Positions 48,600 through 62,349 are shown, numbered from the stretch's first letter. The stretch is 64,000 nucleotides of DNA from Limanda limanda (GCF_963576545.1 NC_083655.1:20382204-20446203); one strand, 5' to 3'. Numbers and translations: made by a program. The notes: generated by a model from the sequence alone, not told the origin.

Positions 48600-50920
48600 T
48601 AACGTTTTGTTGGTGGCTAACTTAACCACACATGCAGAGTAACCACTGAATTCCAAAGTATGATGACATATACGCCATGTTTAAGTCAGGAACCGATTGA
48701 AAAGACAAGATGGAAAATAGAAAGAGAGAAGGTAGAGACGAAAAAGTCCATTTCTTTCATTAATATTCAGTTATTTCATGTTTACATCTTATGTAATTTA
48801 AGTATTTATGAGACCGATTCTTCAAACATAAAAAAAAACACACATTAAATGCCTCCATACTACACCTGTGGTGTAAATTCGACTCGAAACGTCAACATTT
48901 CCCGAATGTTTTTAGTTTAAATCTCTATCCCTTGAAGGCTCCGTTATCTGCTGTAAAGCTTTTCTAGCATGTACCCCTTGAGAAGCCAAACATTTTCAAA
49001 CCCCCACTTACCACATTTTTTCTAATTAATTATTAACAATGACAGAGGAAGCAACTAATAAAGCAGGGGCAAAGGGGAATGTTAGTGATGTCAAATTCAG
49101 CACAATAGCATCAACAGATTTTCATAAAATGTTTACTTCAGTCTATAATTTTCACTTGCTTTGACCTTCTAATATCAAAAGAACAAAAACATTTGAGATT
49201 TACCATTATTTTCGACAACTTACTCATGCACTCACTCTCATAACTGGTCTCAACAATATTTGACAGTATTTACAACACTACGCTGTGGCTGTATTTACTC
49301 AGGTCATAACTATGGCAGATATTTATCAGCTAGTGGGTTAAATCTCCGTTCCCAACGTAACAAGGTCAACCTCCTGCAGTCAGTGAGGTGTGAGTCAATC
49401 AGGTGACTTATGTGCTTGATAAGATGTAGATGTACATTAAAGTATTGCTAGATAGTATTGCTAGTCTATATGAAAAAAATAAGCAAACATTCCCATTGAA
49501 AAGCTAAATCTTATCAAATTAACAACATCCTTAGACAGGTACATCTCTATTTTGAATTTTCAGTCTAATATAGTTAATTGCTTCTTCGCTTCTACAAATA
49601 ATATATACTTTGTATCATTGGGTCCAACACATTCACCATGACCTTCACAAATTTTACAAAAATGATAATTTACTGATTGCCACATCGGGGCAAATGCACT
49701 CCACATAAACAAATCAAATGAAAATCCAATGCAATCCCATTATTACTCAGTTGATGTCTCCAACATTTCAGTATTTTTCCTTGAGCTGGGGCAAATGAAA
49801 GTCCCATAATGTGACTCTCCCACATAACCATTTGGTAAATTAATAAATCTTATAAATCAGTGGTTAGCATGAACAAAGCTAAAGGGAATTTATTTTTAAA
49901 TCAAGCTCTTTATAGTAATCTCAGGGAAATTAGTGTGGCTACAGTAAGCATGTGCTTGAGGGGGGATCTGGGTGAAGTGCACCTGGAGGCCATATGTGAG
50001 CCAAATGTTCTCAAAACACCACAGAGTGAAAAAGTCATGCACACACAAACATAGGTAAAGCCTGCCTACAGGGCTGTGACATGGCCTCTGTACTTTGTGG
50101 TCACAGGATGCCAATAAATGAGCCAGAACTCTGTGATTGAGTCTCATTTAATCTGATACCAGATTGAGTAGAGGTCTGCTCACATATGCTCTGACTTCCG
50201 GGCCTGTTTTCTGGCTGAACCGCATCCAGTGGTGGGGCCGACTCTATAAATGCAACTGTCGCTGACTGACTGAATGTTCAAGATAAACCATTGGTTAGTC
50301 AAATGGCACATGACTGGGAGAATAGGTTTGATCATTGGATTGGACAGCTTAGTTTTAGGGTTATACCCACACTAACTTCCGCTATGTTTAGAACTGGTAT
50401 CCACACTACTCTGGAATTGTTGAGCCTCTAAAGCAATTGACCTGGAAAATGCTGCTGTCCTCGTTTCAGATTAAAAAAACTCTGTAGTTGCATTATAGCT
50501 TTAACAGGCAAAAACTGAGATATTCCTGGTTGGTTCTTATCAGTTACAACTAAATTTCTAGAAGTGATTGCTGTAGCAGTTCCACCTCGTCGCTCTTACT
50601 GTTTTCCAACTGTTATTGTTTCTTATGTCATCGTGTTTTCTGCATCCACGCAACCATCATTAGACAATCTGCTTCCTGTTTATACCAGCACAAACATGCC
50701 CAGTAGGTGAATAGTCATGTGATTGCCTTTTCAGGTATGTATGGACAGAACATTTTAATCTTGTCGGATTGTTGTTTATACTTAAACCTATTCGTATGAC
50801 ATAGTTTTATTCATTTTCCTAATTGACATTGCCATTTCAAAATGAATTAATGCAGTTAAATAGTCAGGGGATGATGTAATGGAAACTATTCCCAACACCC
50901 TAGCAGTGACAGCTCTATTA
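48600..50920. other. No gene recognised
   Basis: AT-rich flank with only short chance ORFs. No exon with convincing splice signals and conserved sequence, no RNA gene and no clear element. Confidence 0.6.
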
Positions 50921-51059
50921 TAACCGGACCATCTTAAAAAAAAAAACCCAGAGGAAATAGCCCACTGTCACCACCAGTACATAAAGGTGAAAGAAACCAT
51001 AAAATAGAAAACTGATATCCATGACTTACAATATTCAAAACGTCATACAACTCAACAAT

Positions 51060-51290
51060 TTAACTGGACAGCAACACCTGCGCACATTGCTCTACTGCGG
51101 AGGACAACTACTCCCATGTCTTCTGGTTTTACACACCTCGGCATCCCCTTCCCCACTTCTATCTCTCTTTTAGATGATCTCTCCTCCCTTACAAACCCAC
51201 AGCACCTCCTAACATCACATCTCATCTTAACAGCATTGACCCTGGCTAAGAACACAACAAGAGCTAAATATTATCAATAATCCACTGTCT
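51060..51290 (+). pseudogene. Possible L1/Tx1-type LINE fragment (ORF2 C-terminus)
   Basis: One frame near 51080-51130 reads CAHCSTAEDNYSHVFWFYTP, similar to the cysteine-histidine segment after reverse transcriptase in L1/Tx1 LINEs (C-x-x-C ... H-x-F-W). A shifted frame then reads an AL-T-LAKNTTRAKYY-like stretch and ends at a stop. It is short and frameshifted. I rate this as a plausible relic only. Confidence 0.35.
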
Positions 51291-51724
51291 CAATCTACTA
51301 ACAGACTACGCAAACCCAGAAAAGCTTTTATCAACCCTTAAGAATAATCTGACCCGTATTACAGCTGATCTCCATTCCCGCAGTTTGTCCAAGGTATTTA
51401 CTGCTATCTGGTATTATAAGAGAACCTTGGGATGCACGATGAGCTGTTTGGGATTTTTTCTTCCCCTTCCTACACAGGAATTTAGAACAGTGGGAGTTTT
51501 CTTTGAGTTAGCATCTTGTGAATCTGGAAAGCATCTAAATGTACAGTGATATTATGCAAAGGAAAAAGTTGACCACAAACAATTTGCCAGTAAAGGTTGC
51601 TAACACACTACAGGTAGTCTTTTATCTTTTAGATACTAAATCCCTCAGGTCCCAATCAGGAGTTTAACTGAATCACAAAGGGTCAAACTCTGCTGCTGAG
51701 CTGCTCGCTACAGGACGGAAACCC

Positions 51725-51814
51725 AGCATGTGGCCACATGCTAAACAATGATGTCACAGCAGGTGTTTTCCATCACCTTAACACCTGCTGTGACATCATT
51801 GGAGGTGAGCTCAC
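51725..51814. repeat. Cluster of three perfect palindromes
   Basis: 51725-51742 is an 18-bp perfect palindrome (AGCATGTGGCCACATGCT). 51746-51801 is a hairpin with perfect 22-bp arms (outer ends CAATGATGTCACAGCAGG) and a 12-base loop. 51805-51814 is GTGAGCTCAC. The flanks show no target duplication that I can see. Confidence 0.9.
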
Positions 51815-52189
51815 ACCTGTATCTGAATGTATTCGGAATACAAATTGACAAATACCGGTTTCCAAACCATTTTAACCACCCTGAAATAAAGCACCACAAG
51901 CTCATAATAGTCATGTAGAAAATCACACCACTATCAACTGAGAACAGACACACAAAGTCCACCACTCTCTTTCAGTGCCTTGTCAGTTGAACTTTAGCTA
52001 GTCCAAGAGAAAAATAGAAACAGATATTTTTACCTTATAATAATCTAACTAAAGCTAAAACACTTTATATTATAAATTATTAATAAATGTCAGTTAATTC
52101 AGGGTGCCACATTAACTATAAAAAGACAATTGAGTGGAAACATTTTATTTAATCAGTCAGCTCTTAGTTGTTCATTTGGATTCGGTAAA

Positions 52190-52430
52190 AACATCAGTCC
52201 TGAGTGATCTGATTACAAGTGATCACCCAAATCCGTCCTGATTATGTCTTGAGATCTGATCACTTGGCCCACCTACGGAGGTGGTCTGGGGCCACACTTT
52301 TTTTTGATGTGTGAATAGAAATATGTCCTGGGCCACATATGAAAAACCACACAGCTCACAAGTGGTTACAGGAGACACGTTCAGGACACATTTTAATGCC
52401 ACATGTGACCAGACCAACCTAATGCTTTCC
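52190..52430. mobile_element. Possible MITE fragment
   Basis: GTGATCTGATTACAAGTGAT, GAGATCTGATCACTTGG and CTACGGAGGTGGTCTGGGG resemble a teleost MITE with repeated GTGATC motifs and a GAGGTGGTCT core. Ends were not found. Tentative. Confidence 0.35.
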
Positions 52431-53139
52431 CCTTGTGATTGAATTTATCAGGAATGATTTAAATACCAGGCCTTCACAGAGTTTTTTAGTAAGTGATTCA
52501 ATAATATAATTTTTTTTTTTTTTTTAAATCAAATCTTTTCTGATCGCCAGTACTTTCATGTCTGACTCATTGCATTGATGTATTAATGTATTCTAGCATG
52601 GCTCAGTACATTGTGATCTCACTTTTAGCTGTTTTCAAAGGTGAAACATGAAAAGAGAACTTGAATCACAGCCTCTCAACTTGATGTCAGTCTTACATCT
52701 TTAGACTGAAATACAGTCGATCTGCCTCTGAGGGACTGATTTTTAGATATCTTATTGACTTTAGCTTCAGTTAAGGGATCTTTGAATGTGTACTCGGTTA
52801 CACATCGGGGCAGTAATCTCCATTGTGTCTTGGTTAATAGCCTCAAGAAACCTCCTCACATGCTGAACATCGTGTAGAAGGATTGAATGTTCTGAGGCTC
52901 ACATCTGTTAATGTGTTTGCGTGGTATGCATGTTTAATAAATGCCTTTTAAACATCCATGCAACCTTCCAAAACAGCAATGTGGGCAGCACACATGTATT
53001 TACACATATTTACGCCCTCATTTATATTGAGACAGCTGCTGGGATCAGACGCTGTTCAAATTTAGTTTTTTTCTCAAGCAAGGAAACTGCTTTATTCTCA
53101 ACTGTAACACAATTCTAAAATAAGGCATCGTAGAGGCAC

Positions 53140-53440
53140 AAATTTAACTGAACCCAAATGCAGACACAGAGACAAAGTAGAGATTGAAAAGGTTATTTAT
53201 TTTAATAAGAATTTAATAGAAGAGGGGAGCTGGGCTGGACGTTAAAGCAGGTGGGAGGATTCCACAGGTCCAGGGAAGCAGCGGTTTATTCAATGTCGAA
53301 AATCTAGAGAGTACAGCAAGTCCAAAAAACAGATAAGGAAGCACAGGAGAAATCAGGGCAGCCGAGTTGATTTATATTGCAGAGGCTAACGATCTGGCGG
53401 AGTGGTGAAGCTGAAGTCTGGTATTTAAACCGGAGAGATT
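53140..53440. repeat. Teleost dispersed repeat, class unknown
   Basis: CTGAACCCAAATGCAGACAC, TTATTTATTTTAATAAGAAT and CAGGTCCAGGGAAGCAGCGG recall a fish repeat beginning AACCCAAATGCAGACA. Copy F of the TTTCAGACATG family follows directly. The identification is from memory only. Confidence 0.35.
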
Positions 53441-53720
53441 GGTGATTCTCCGGAGTTTCTCTTGAGGAGGTATACATGTATGTGTGAAAGCAAAGGTCTG
53501 AGTGAAAGCCTCCCGCCTGATTTCTCCCCTCCTAGGATAAACTCCTCAGAAACTCCAGAGGACCTGATGTATAAATCCAACGCAGGATCGACAGTGAGTA
53601 GGTGACACATCAAACAAGCAATAGACGCAAAATGTGACATAAACAAACAGAAAACCAATACCTTTGCATGAAAAGGTGAAGCCACACATGTAGAAGACAA
53701 AGACATCAGCTTTAGTGTAC
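53440..53720 (+). mobile_element. TTTCAGACATG-family MITE, copy F (decayed)
   Basis: GATTCTCCGGAGTTTCTCTT, GTGTGAAAGCAAAGGTCTGA and CTCAGAAACTCCAGAGGACC follow the order seen in copies C and D. The outermost end is lost. Confidence 0.5.
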
Positions 53721-55295
53721 TTGACCTGGACAGAGGCTGTTAGTTCTTCAACTAAAACACCACTATCCAAAAAGTTGGCCCTGCTCTACAACGACAAGTA
53801 ACTTTGTTACTTTGTTTTTGCGCAAAGAACCTCAATATAACAGAACCTGCCATTAGATCAGCCAGGATGAGACTGAAGGCAAGACGCAGCTATGTGTAGC
53901 GGTGCAGAAAAATATATTTCTCCAGAATTGCAAGGGGAGCTTGATGAGTATCTGTCAAAGTCAGTCGACATTTATTATGGCAACACCCCGGGACGTTAGA
54001 CAGCTAGCCTTTCAGCCCTCTGTGGCACCACACATCAAGATGCATGAGTCCAGCACAGCATCAGAAAGACAGCTGTAACTGGTTTACAGTGTTTTTGAAG
54101 AGGCACCCTTCCCTTTCCATCAGGAAGCCAGAGGCCACAAGCCTTATTCTTATTCAACAAACTTCAATAAAGAACATTTTGCAACTTTCTTTACAACCTG
54201 CCTTTAAATCCTGAGCCACAGCTACAGTCTCACATGTGTTGCCTCTGCCCTCCTAATCCTTATTCCAATTATGCACATCAGTCCTTTTTTGTGCCTTTGC
54301 GTGTTTAAGTATATATAGATATGGTGAATAATATTTTTACATTTGACATTTGCTGTAAATCCATCAGGCTTCAAAAATAAATCTATGCAGGTGGTGTGAA
54401 TGATGTCTATCCATCATACTGGACAGCTACAGTATACACACTGGGGAGTGTAGCGTTAGCTGCTCGGTCTAAATGAAGTTTGTTTTGCACCACCACTTTC
54501 TGTTTAGCTCTTTGTTTTTCTCATGCCAAATAATGTAGTGAAACAAATTATAAAATAAATTTTTCCTCTGAAGGAATTACAATTTAATTTGCTGTGTATT
54601 CAACAGTGGAGAGTCTGTTGTGGTGCACTGAAGCACTTTGCTTGTAGAGGAAGCCAGAGAGCCAAAATCTGCCATCATTTTTTTTTTTTATATTGCTGCT
54701 GAATCTTCCAAAAGCCAGAAACCAGGCTCTGTGCACCACTGACCACTGAGTCAGAAAACAGAACATATCTAAAAATAGAATATGCCTTTCATTTGTGGTA
54801 TTGTATTGTGGTATGACTGTGTGTATGATCTGTGTGTGGGAGGCCAATTCATTTTAATCTAATTTATTTTGGTTTTGCATGACGATTGGAAATTGTTAAT
54901 ATTATTTTCCACTGATTTCACCAACATATATATAAATATATATATATACACTGATAAATAATATGAAATATGATGTCAGCTAAAAACTGTAGATGGGTTT
55001 TATCCTTTTTATTTATTATTATACAAGGCTGCTGAACTATGCATAACCCTACAAAACTGTTGCAGCATCATCATAACAAATGATGTCAGCAGTCTGTCTG
55101 CTGTATCTATCCACTGTAGCAAATAATACATCGTGACACAAACTCTTTGCCCTGTTTGAAAAACATCTATAAAAAGACACATTGAAGGCCACAATTACCA
55201 GTTTTGTCCCGTGTCTGTGGGGCTATATTTAACCCCTTACTGTATAAATAGGGTGGATACAGCTGGTGGAAAACATTCTAACTTAAAGCATAGAT

Positions 55296-55490
55296 ATAAA
55301 TGGTCTGTACTTATACAGTGATTTTTCTAGTCCAGTTTTGCCATTCACCCATTCACACACTTTTATTCAGAGCATCTATGTGCAGCACTTTCTCGAACAC
55401 ACATCTCTCACACACTGTCGGCACAGCTCTCAGGGGCCATTCAGTGTCTGGTCCAGGGAGAATGGGGAGACTGGGATCCAACCTTCTCTT
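55296..55490 (-). mobile_element. tRNA-derived SINE, decayed copy 2
   Basis: TTTTTCTAGTCCAGTTTTGC, CATTCACCCATTCACACAC and GGGAGACTGGGATCCAACC correspond to the SINE at 46789-47031. Box B is mutated. Confidence 0.6.
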
Positions 55491-56149
55491 TAGTGGATGA
55501 CACATAGCCACCCACGATGTCTTTGTATTTATCTGTTGCACCTGAAATGAGGCTGTTCAGTCTGTGCTATGGGGTCGTGGCAGCAGCCACATCCTTGTTA
55601 CATTAGTTTTCCAGGTAATTCTTCAATTTTGTATTTACAAGCATAAACATATACAGTACGTCTTGTTCTGCACATTGGCTCAGTGTACGAACATACATGC
55701 TAATCTTGATTTACATGTTAATAGCTGAGGTGCAAAACTTGGATCGGCTCAAATACATGCTCACGGATGTCACGCGGTATAGGTTTTAAATTGTGTGGTC
55801 TCGATTCTTTGTACTGCTTTATCACCGCTAACAAAATTTCTGTCGGTCCCTCGCTTGTAAACTTGCAAACCATTAACAGTGTACGTTTTTTTTTACCATT
55901 GGGACTTCTTGCCCCTAATATGTACCAGCACTTTGTTGCCAAAACTATTTATGCCATTTATTGTGATTGTTCAGCCTCACTCAGTTTGACTGTCTTAAAA
56001 TAGGGTCATGTAAACTACAGTGTAGAGACTCAACCCAATTCAAATATCTTCTGGTGCAGTATGAACAGCAGTGAGATGAGAGCACATCGCATCATCTTGA
56101 TTGATTGAGTTGTATGGTACTCCACACCAAACAAGCAAAACACCTGCAT

Positions 56150-56412
56150 AAAACATGCAACATGGAAGACACTGATGAGGAGAGTCTTTGGTGACAAAGG
56201 CCGACGCCGGTGTTGATGTGCTGTAAACTCTGCAGGGGGAATGGATACGTTACATCCTGCTTCACCACCCCTCATCTGAACACTCCATAGATTTCTGTGT
56301 TGTCGTGAACGTGTCCGAGTGGAGAATCTCCCGCTGTGCATGTGCATGTCTGAAAGGCAAACTCCTGAGACAGCCCGGACACAATTGTCTGGGGGTCACG
56401 TCTGAAAACGGT
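56150..56412 (+). mobile_element. TTTCAGACATG-family MITE, copy G
   Basis: The internal block GAGTCTTTGGTGACAAAGGC, then GACGCCGGTGTTGATGTGCT, is shared with copies B, C and D. The end CACGTCTGAAAACGGT is the reverse complement of the ACCGTTTTCAGACGTG-type terminus of copy A. The left part is degenerate. Confidence 0.6.
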
Positions 56413-57946
56413 TACAGCGAAAGAAGGGCATATATTTGGGGTCTTGTCCAATATTCACCATCCTTTGTTTTGGTTTCAGAGAAATATATCTGGAGCTTTT
56501 GAAGTTAAATATAACAGCTGCTGGTAACCAGGGAGCTGGGAATGGTGAGACTAAATAAACAGAGAGTTGTGATGATGTAAAACCAAAACTATGAGCTAAA
56601 AGAACGAGGCACTGATGTGTTACTACAAGTGACACTTTTTACATTACAGACAGTAACCCCTTGTTTCCATAAAAAATAATGAAGCTCTAAGTTTGACATC
56701 CTAACATTGACCCTCTTCTACTGGTGGTTAGTGGGCATCTTCGCTTTACTTTTGTTTTCCCTAAAATCAACAATAATTATGGTGAACAGCTGTGCCCATA
56801 TTGTCATACTACACACGTAACCAGGCACGACAGTTGCTCTGATTCTTTCTCAGCCAAACCCAGGTCCTGAGAGAAGCACTCCACGGTCGGCAATGAACTG
56901 TAATTTCGAGCTAAAATGGGGATGATTTAACCACACAAAAAAATCCCATTTAGAAGCAGTATTCAGTCTGCGGTATGGAGCTGTTTCTAGAGCGCTTTAA
57001 CCCAGAAAGAACTCAAAGACTTGATTTAGACAAATTGCTTTTGTCTCTTTGCATTCTTCTGTTGTTTGTAAGCAGTGCACGGAGATCAGAGGGAGGAATG
57101 CAGAGTCTCGGTGAGGAGATACAGTCTCAGTATATCATTTTCTTCTGGAATATATTGTTTATTTATTCATTGAAAAGAAGTGCTGACTTTCAGGTGAATG
57201 TATTATCAGTCATATCAGAGGACCACACATTCACAAAATCTTTACAAAATTTCCCTTCAATATATATATATAAATAAAACAATGGTGTAGCGCCATCACC
57301 CCCCAGATAGTGGTGGAGGGTGCTATCTGGCACTGAAAAAACAGGCAATATTGAAGAAGCAGGAGCAGATGAAAATAATTTGCAATTTATTAACAGAAAG
57401 GTTCTGCAACAGAAAGACTAAAATATCCCTGGGAAATTCAAAAAAAGCTAAATCATACTAGAGAAAGAAAAAAAGAACAAAAGTAGAAAACTCTGCATCC
57501 TCAGCCAAAGCTGATCTCACCTCATGCACATATCTAGAAAAACATCAAACAGAGCAACATCACAGACATCACAGAAGAAACTGCAAACACATACCTGCTG
57601 TAAGATAACACAACACACAACTCAAAACCAGATTATCGACAGAATCTAATTGATCATCAAAATTTTAATAATAATCAAATGACCAAATGTTTTAATATAG
57701 GGAGACAGGGCCTAGTGGAAAAGGGGGAGAAAGCACCCTTTTCACACATGGTATAAAAAAACTAAATTCAACAGATGTGAACGTACATTTATAAAAACTG
57801 GTAAAGTAAACTCACAAGATTCCATGGAATAACATTTGTAAGACATCATAAAGTAAATTAGAAACTCAATAAAATGTATAGAAATAAAAGCTACTTCAAT
57901 AAAAACATGAATTGTCTCCTGTCTTGATGTTGTTGATCAGTATAGT

Positions 57947-58650
57947 GTGATCTGTGCAGATGGTCTCATATTTATTTCCCTACCACAAGATTCTGTGCTT
58001 GGGCCATTATTTACAATCAACAAGATCATTGCTTTTTTTGTTATGCAGGCGATAGAATCTTGTGTGCAATCTTCTGCATCTCAACCCATGTGTATATTCC
58101 TGTTTGCCTTTGATGTTTTTCAGACATCTCTTGTGCTGAATGCTGGAAAGACTAAATGAACCAATGATATGTTTGTCTGGCATCTATAAAACTAATGGCA
58201 GATATATCAAAGCTGTTTCTTCTACAAAAAAACATATTGAATTAACTGAGATAGAAATCTGACTTTTAAACTTCAAGTGGCACAGAATCTGATTAGAATA
58301 AGCTTTCATATATTAGATTATAATGTTCTGTATTTTTCTCTTGAAGACAGGAAAGCCATTGTGGCCATCATTTTTGTGCTTCACTATGAAAAACTCGTTC
58401 ACACTGCTCACTCACCATGAAACTATTTTACCCAATACTTATATAATCTCCACTGTGAGCAATTTGAAAAAGTAGCTCCTGCCTACAAGAGAACAGCCCG
58501 TAGCCTATCTACCACTAAAGTGGAATTTTACATTTCTTTTCAACTTTATATCCCACAAGTGAAGTCTGAACCTGGCATTACTGCTTTTAGAACGTTGCAT
58601 TATGAAAACAGAACAATTGTTAGAGGACACTGAGCCTTCAATATCTAAAA
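57947..58650 (+). pseudogene. Non-LTR retrotransposon (L2/CR1-like) reverse transcriptase relic
   Basis: LPQDSVLGPLFTINKI corresponds to the reverse-transcriptase motif usually written PQGSxLGPLLF. A shifted frame reads F-C-Y-A-G-D at about 58035-58055, a decayed YADD catalytic box with one Asp replaced. F-D-V-F-Q-T-S-L-V-L-N-A-G-K-T-K follows (58110-58157), as after YADD in L2/CR1-type LINEs, then a stop. Further down, an I-P-Q-V-K-S-E-P-G-I-T-A-F-like stretch (58550-58595) matches the C-terminal part. Many frame changes show it is dead. Confidence 0.7.
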
Positions 58651-58789
58651 AACATTGGACTTTTGTAGAGATTTGTGTGATTATTGTGATTGTTGGTGCT
58701 GTTTTTCTCTGATTGTGTTCGAGTGGCGTTTTTTGTATTGTTCAAATCTCTCTCACTCAAATTACCTAGTTTATTAGTTAACTGAATTG

Positions 58790-59290
58790 CCGGACAATTA
58801 AATGACAATAGAAAAAGCTACTTAATAAGCTTAAGATGAGTTCACAAAGCAAACCCGTAGGCAAAGGCTAAAGAGGCTTAAAACGGACAGGCTAAGAATG
58901 AATTGATCAATAAATTAACAAGACTTGATCAAGGACAATCAAAAGCCTGAGAGAACAAACTGGTCTGCAGTCTGGCCTTAAAAGTATTGATAGAGATGGA
59001 ACAATTAATTGAAAAATGTAAACTGTGCCATAGCTTTGGGGTAGCTCCAGTGAATGAGCAATCACCCGTAACCCCTTAGGGCTGCTTCTGACCGATTGAC
59101 AGCCAGAAGCAGTTCGTCTGAGGATCCAAGTGATCTGGGGATAGAAAGGGGGCAGAGGAGCTCTGAGCTGTACAGAGGCACCAGTAATGTCATGTACAAG
59201 TAATGTAAATCTTTAATAACTATTAGAAAAAACATAGCACCAACAATCCTCTACCCGAACCAGTAGCCAATGCAGGACTGCAAGAACAAG
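58790..59290. repeat. Teleost dispersed repeat, probably linked to a LINE tail
   Basis: AACTGTGCCATAGCTTTGGG, GAATGAGCAATCACCCGTAA, GCAGAGGAGCTCTGAGC and CCAGTAGCCAATGCAGGAC follow the order of a known fish repeat (GCAAAGGCTCGATCACCC ... AGGCAGCCAGTGAAGGGC type). It is strongly decayed. It lies directly after the LINE relic and may be its 3' region. Confidence 0.4.
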
Positions 59291-59299
59291 TGAGATACT

Positions 59300-62200
59300 G
59301 GCTGTGTCCGAAATCACCCACGCATTCACTAACCCCTGCTTTAGGGTCTTCAATATAGAGTACTATATAGTGAGCTCATCAGAAAAAGACAGAACAGTTT
59401 CAGACACTATGCGCATTTTCTTTGCACCGGTAATGACATCATTGTCGCAGGATTATATGTACAAGATCAATAACTTCGGCCAGTGGAAAATTCTACAATA
59501 AACGTGTTAGCTGCAGTTTGTGCAGCAGTGCAGTCTGCTCTGCTCGTCTTTACATTGTACGACAGGTCTCTCTGCCATGAGTGCAATGCATGATGATATA
59601 CATTGTTCCGTTAGTGGCCATCGGTTGTACACTTTTTTAAATTTGGGAATTTGGGAATAACAAGAGATTATCTTCCTTTTAAACGTAATGTATTGATAAT
59701 GTGTACACTCCATTAAAACTATCTTGCAACTCGCCACTCCTAAAAAAGTAAAATATGTAAATCTGTATGCTACAAAATTTCATTGGAATCCTCAAGAAAC
59801 AAAAAGGGGACTTAAGGATGAGAGATGGTTTAAAAACTGATCCCTACTGTATCCATGTTATATGGGATGTTTTATATTTGATCATTCGTTTTTACATGTT
59901 GTATTTAAGAAGTATTTATTCATCTTAGTGCATGACCATAGCCTATATCCTATTTGTTTCAATTTAGCAATCAACAGTCATTAACAGTGCCAAATACTGA
60001 AGAAAGATGTAATTTTATTGTCATGTATAGCTTCATATTTTGTCCACAGGTTTACCTAGGTGATAAACAGCTTATACACATGTTTTATGGATAAAAATAC
60101 AAGTCCCATAAAAAGGGAATGAAGGCCACTCATAACATAAATAGGTGTTAAATTCAGTGTGCAAATAACAATTACAGGAAAACCAAAAAACAATGCAGTA
60201 GTCAATCTTGCATAATGCACACTGGTACTGATACTCTAATGTGATACATTTCCAGTATCATGATACAGAGGAAGTAACCTGCAGCATGCTAATGTTAATC
60301 AACCTGGACTAAGTTTGCTGCATTATGTGAAAAAAACGTCCTGTGAGTGTTTCTTACACTTGTGAGTCCAGATTCTGTTATAGTGACAGTCTGATGGCCA
60401 CTTCAACCCCACGGTCACAATCTGCATCTTCACCCTGGCGGCAGAAGTTGTTCTCCTTGTCTTCCTCCCCTCTCATTATCTGTCACTCATCCTGACAAGC
60501 TGTCCACTGTGAAACAGCATCTCCTCTGAGGCTATAGTAAGTGGCAGGTGTAAAGCTGTGCTCTGACTCCAGGATGGATGCAGATATCGACAACAGCCGG
60601 CTTACATGTGGACAGCAGATGCACACGTGGTATCTATACAAACTCAGGGATACGTGAACGTGGACACATTCCACACATTCTCACTGGAAAATAAAATAGG
60701 AATATAACATGTGACAGCCGAAAGAAATAGGTCTAATGTTTAGCAAGAATATATAATGGATCCAGTAGACATGTGGACATTCAACAGATAATGCATATGT
60801 TTTCCTTTGTGTGGAATATATCCCAAAGAAAAGCTCCTCTTTGGCTTTACTAATCAAGCTTGATTAGCAAAAGCATATGAGAGAATTTGCATGTACTGCC
60901 ATGCAAAAACAGTAACACAACATAATTAGTTCTTAGATAATAAGAACATTAATTTACGTTTAGAAAATGTCATTAGCAGCTCCAATAAGTTGTTATGTGG
61001 AGAAAACCATTTTTTAAAAGTCAAAATTTTTTTATACCGATATAGGTTGGCTTACATGCAGTTCAAGGTAAATCACTTTGCCAAAACATCTATGAAACAC
61101 GAATTGTATAAATTTATCACTGTGAGCGTATTTAATAGACTATTTTGTGAAGATTTGCACCAGATCTTATTTTCCTGGTTATGGTTCAATGAGTACATTT
61201 TAAAAACCGTACGAGGGAGAAAAATAGATATTTGAAAACAGATATTTGAAAATAAACCTTGGATTGTTTCACCCAAGGAAAATTGGGAAAGGGAACTGCA
61301 CAGGTTACATTCGGTGTGTCAAATCATCAGCATTGCTCTCATTGCTATTGACTCTCATAACCACAACCAAGGTCTCCATAGCCACTGCAGGCATTGCATT
61401 CTATTTTATCTGCATTGTTGCAGTCTTTTTAAAACCCACAGTGAGCGGTTGGATTCAAACTTAACTGTTATAGCCCACAGCTGAACACAAGATTTGGGAA
61501 TTATAGGGATTTGACATGGCAATATGAGCACCATTTAGTTTGGATTGAAGCTATTATTCAGAAAAGTAACACAAATGGCATCATTGTCTTTAGGCAAAAA
61601 TCCTGAATGAAAAGAGTATCTCATTTAGGGCCGATGTAGTTTAACTTAAAAGTTCAAAAGATAAATACCTTTAATTTAGCTTGCGATACAAAAGTTTCCA
61701 TTCCAGTGTCCAGTCTTGTGCATAATATTATAGACATATCCAATATGTCTCTTGCACTGAAGGGCTCTGAAAGGCCTGTCAGAGGAACAACATCCTCCAT
61801 TTGAGTTTCTCCAGGCAAAGCAGACGTGCCTGTGTTCTCATGTGTCTGATCAAAGCCAGAGAGAGGGGAAACACAAACAGATACAAAGACAAACTGAGTG
61901 AAGGAAACATCTCAAAAACAGCGAGCTGAAAAGAAAACATTCATCATCATTTCGGTCCCAGCTGTGAACGCACTGGAATTAATCAGGAGTACAAAGCCAT
62001 GAAGAAACAAAGTCTGTGATGCAGACCAAAGGAGGCCTGTTAACCCTCAACTAAATCCCACTGTGTTTACATGCTGGAGTCAAACACTGTGACATCTCCC
62101 AAATACACCTAAGCATTACGCAACCTACAGTAGTTTGAATCCAAATGGGTACAAACGTAGTTTCTGTCACTGACTGACATCAGTCAACTTGGTTGCAGGA

Positions 62201-62340
62201 AACATGTGAGTGAGGACAACACACTATTAGAGGACAATTTGAACAGCAAACACTGTCGCCCACATTGTTGTCAAAGAGAAGTGGGTAGTTGATTTCCAAT
62301 AAACATGTACTGTAGGTTTCAGGTCGTGGATATGATGCCG
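59300..62340. other. No gene recognised
   Basis: AT-rich flank with chance ORFs only. A short frame at 61246-61464 contains hydrophobic stretches (see findings). No RNA gene and no clear mobile element. Confidence 0.6.
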
Positions 62341-62349
62341 AGAATCAAG

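Noticed and set aside
55718..55942. 74-codon minus-strand ORF that looks protein-like (EGPTEILLAVIKQYKES)
   Set aside because: No family recognised and no supporting element ends or splice sites; left unannotated.
57286..57760. Possible LTR (TGTAGC start, purine-rich GGAAAAGGGGGAGA at 57717-57730)
   Set aside because: No matching second LTR, no primer-binding site and no retroviral frame; the signals are too weak.
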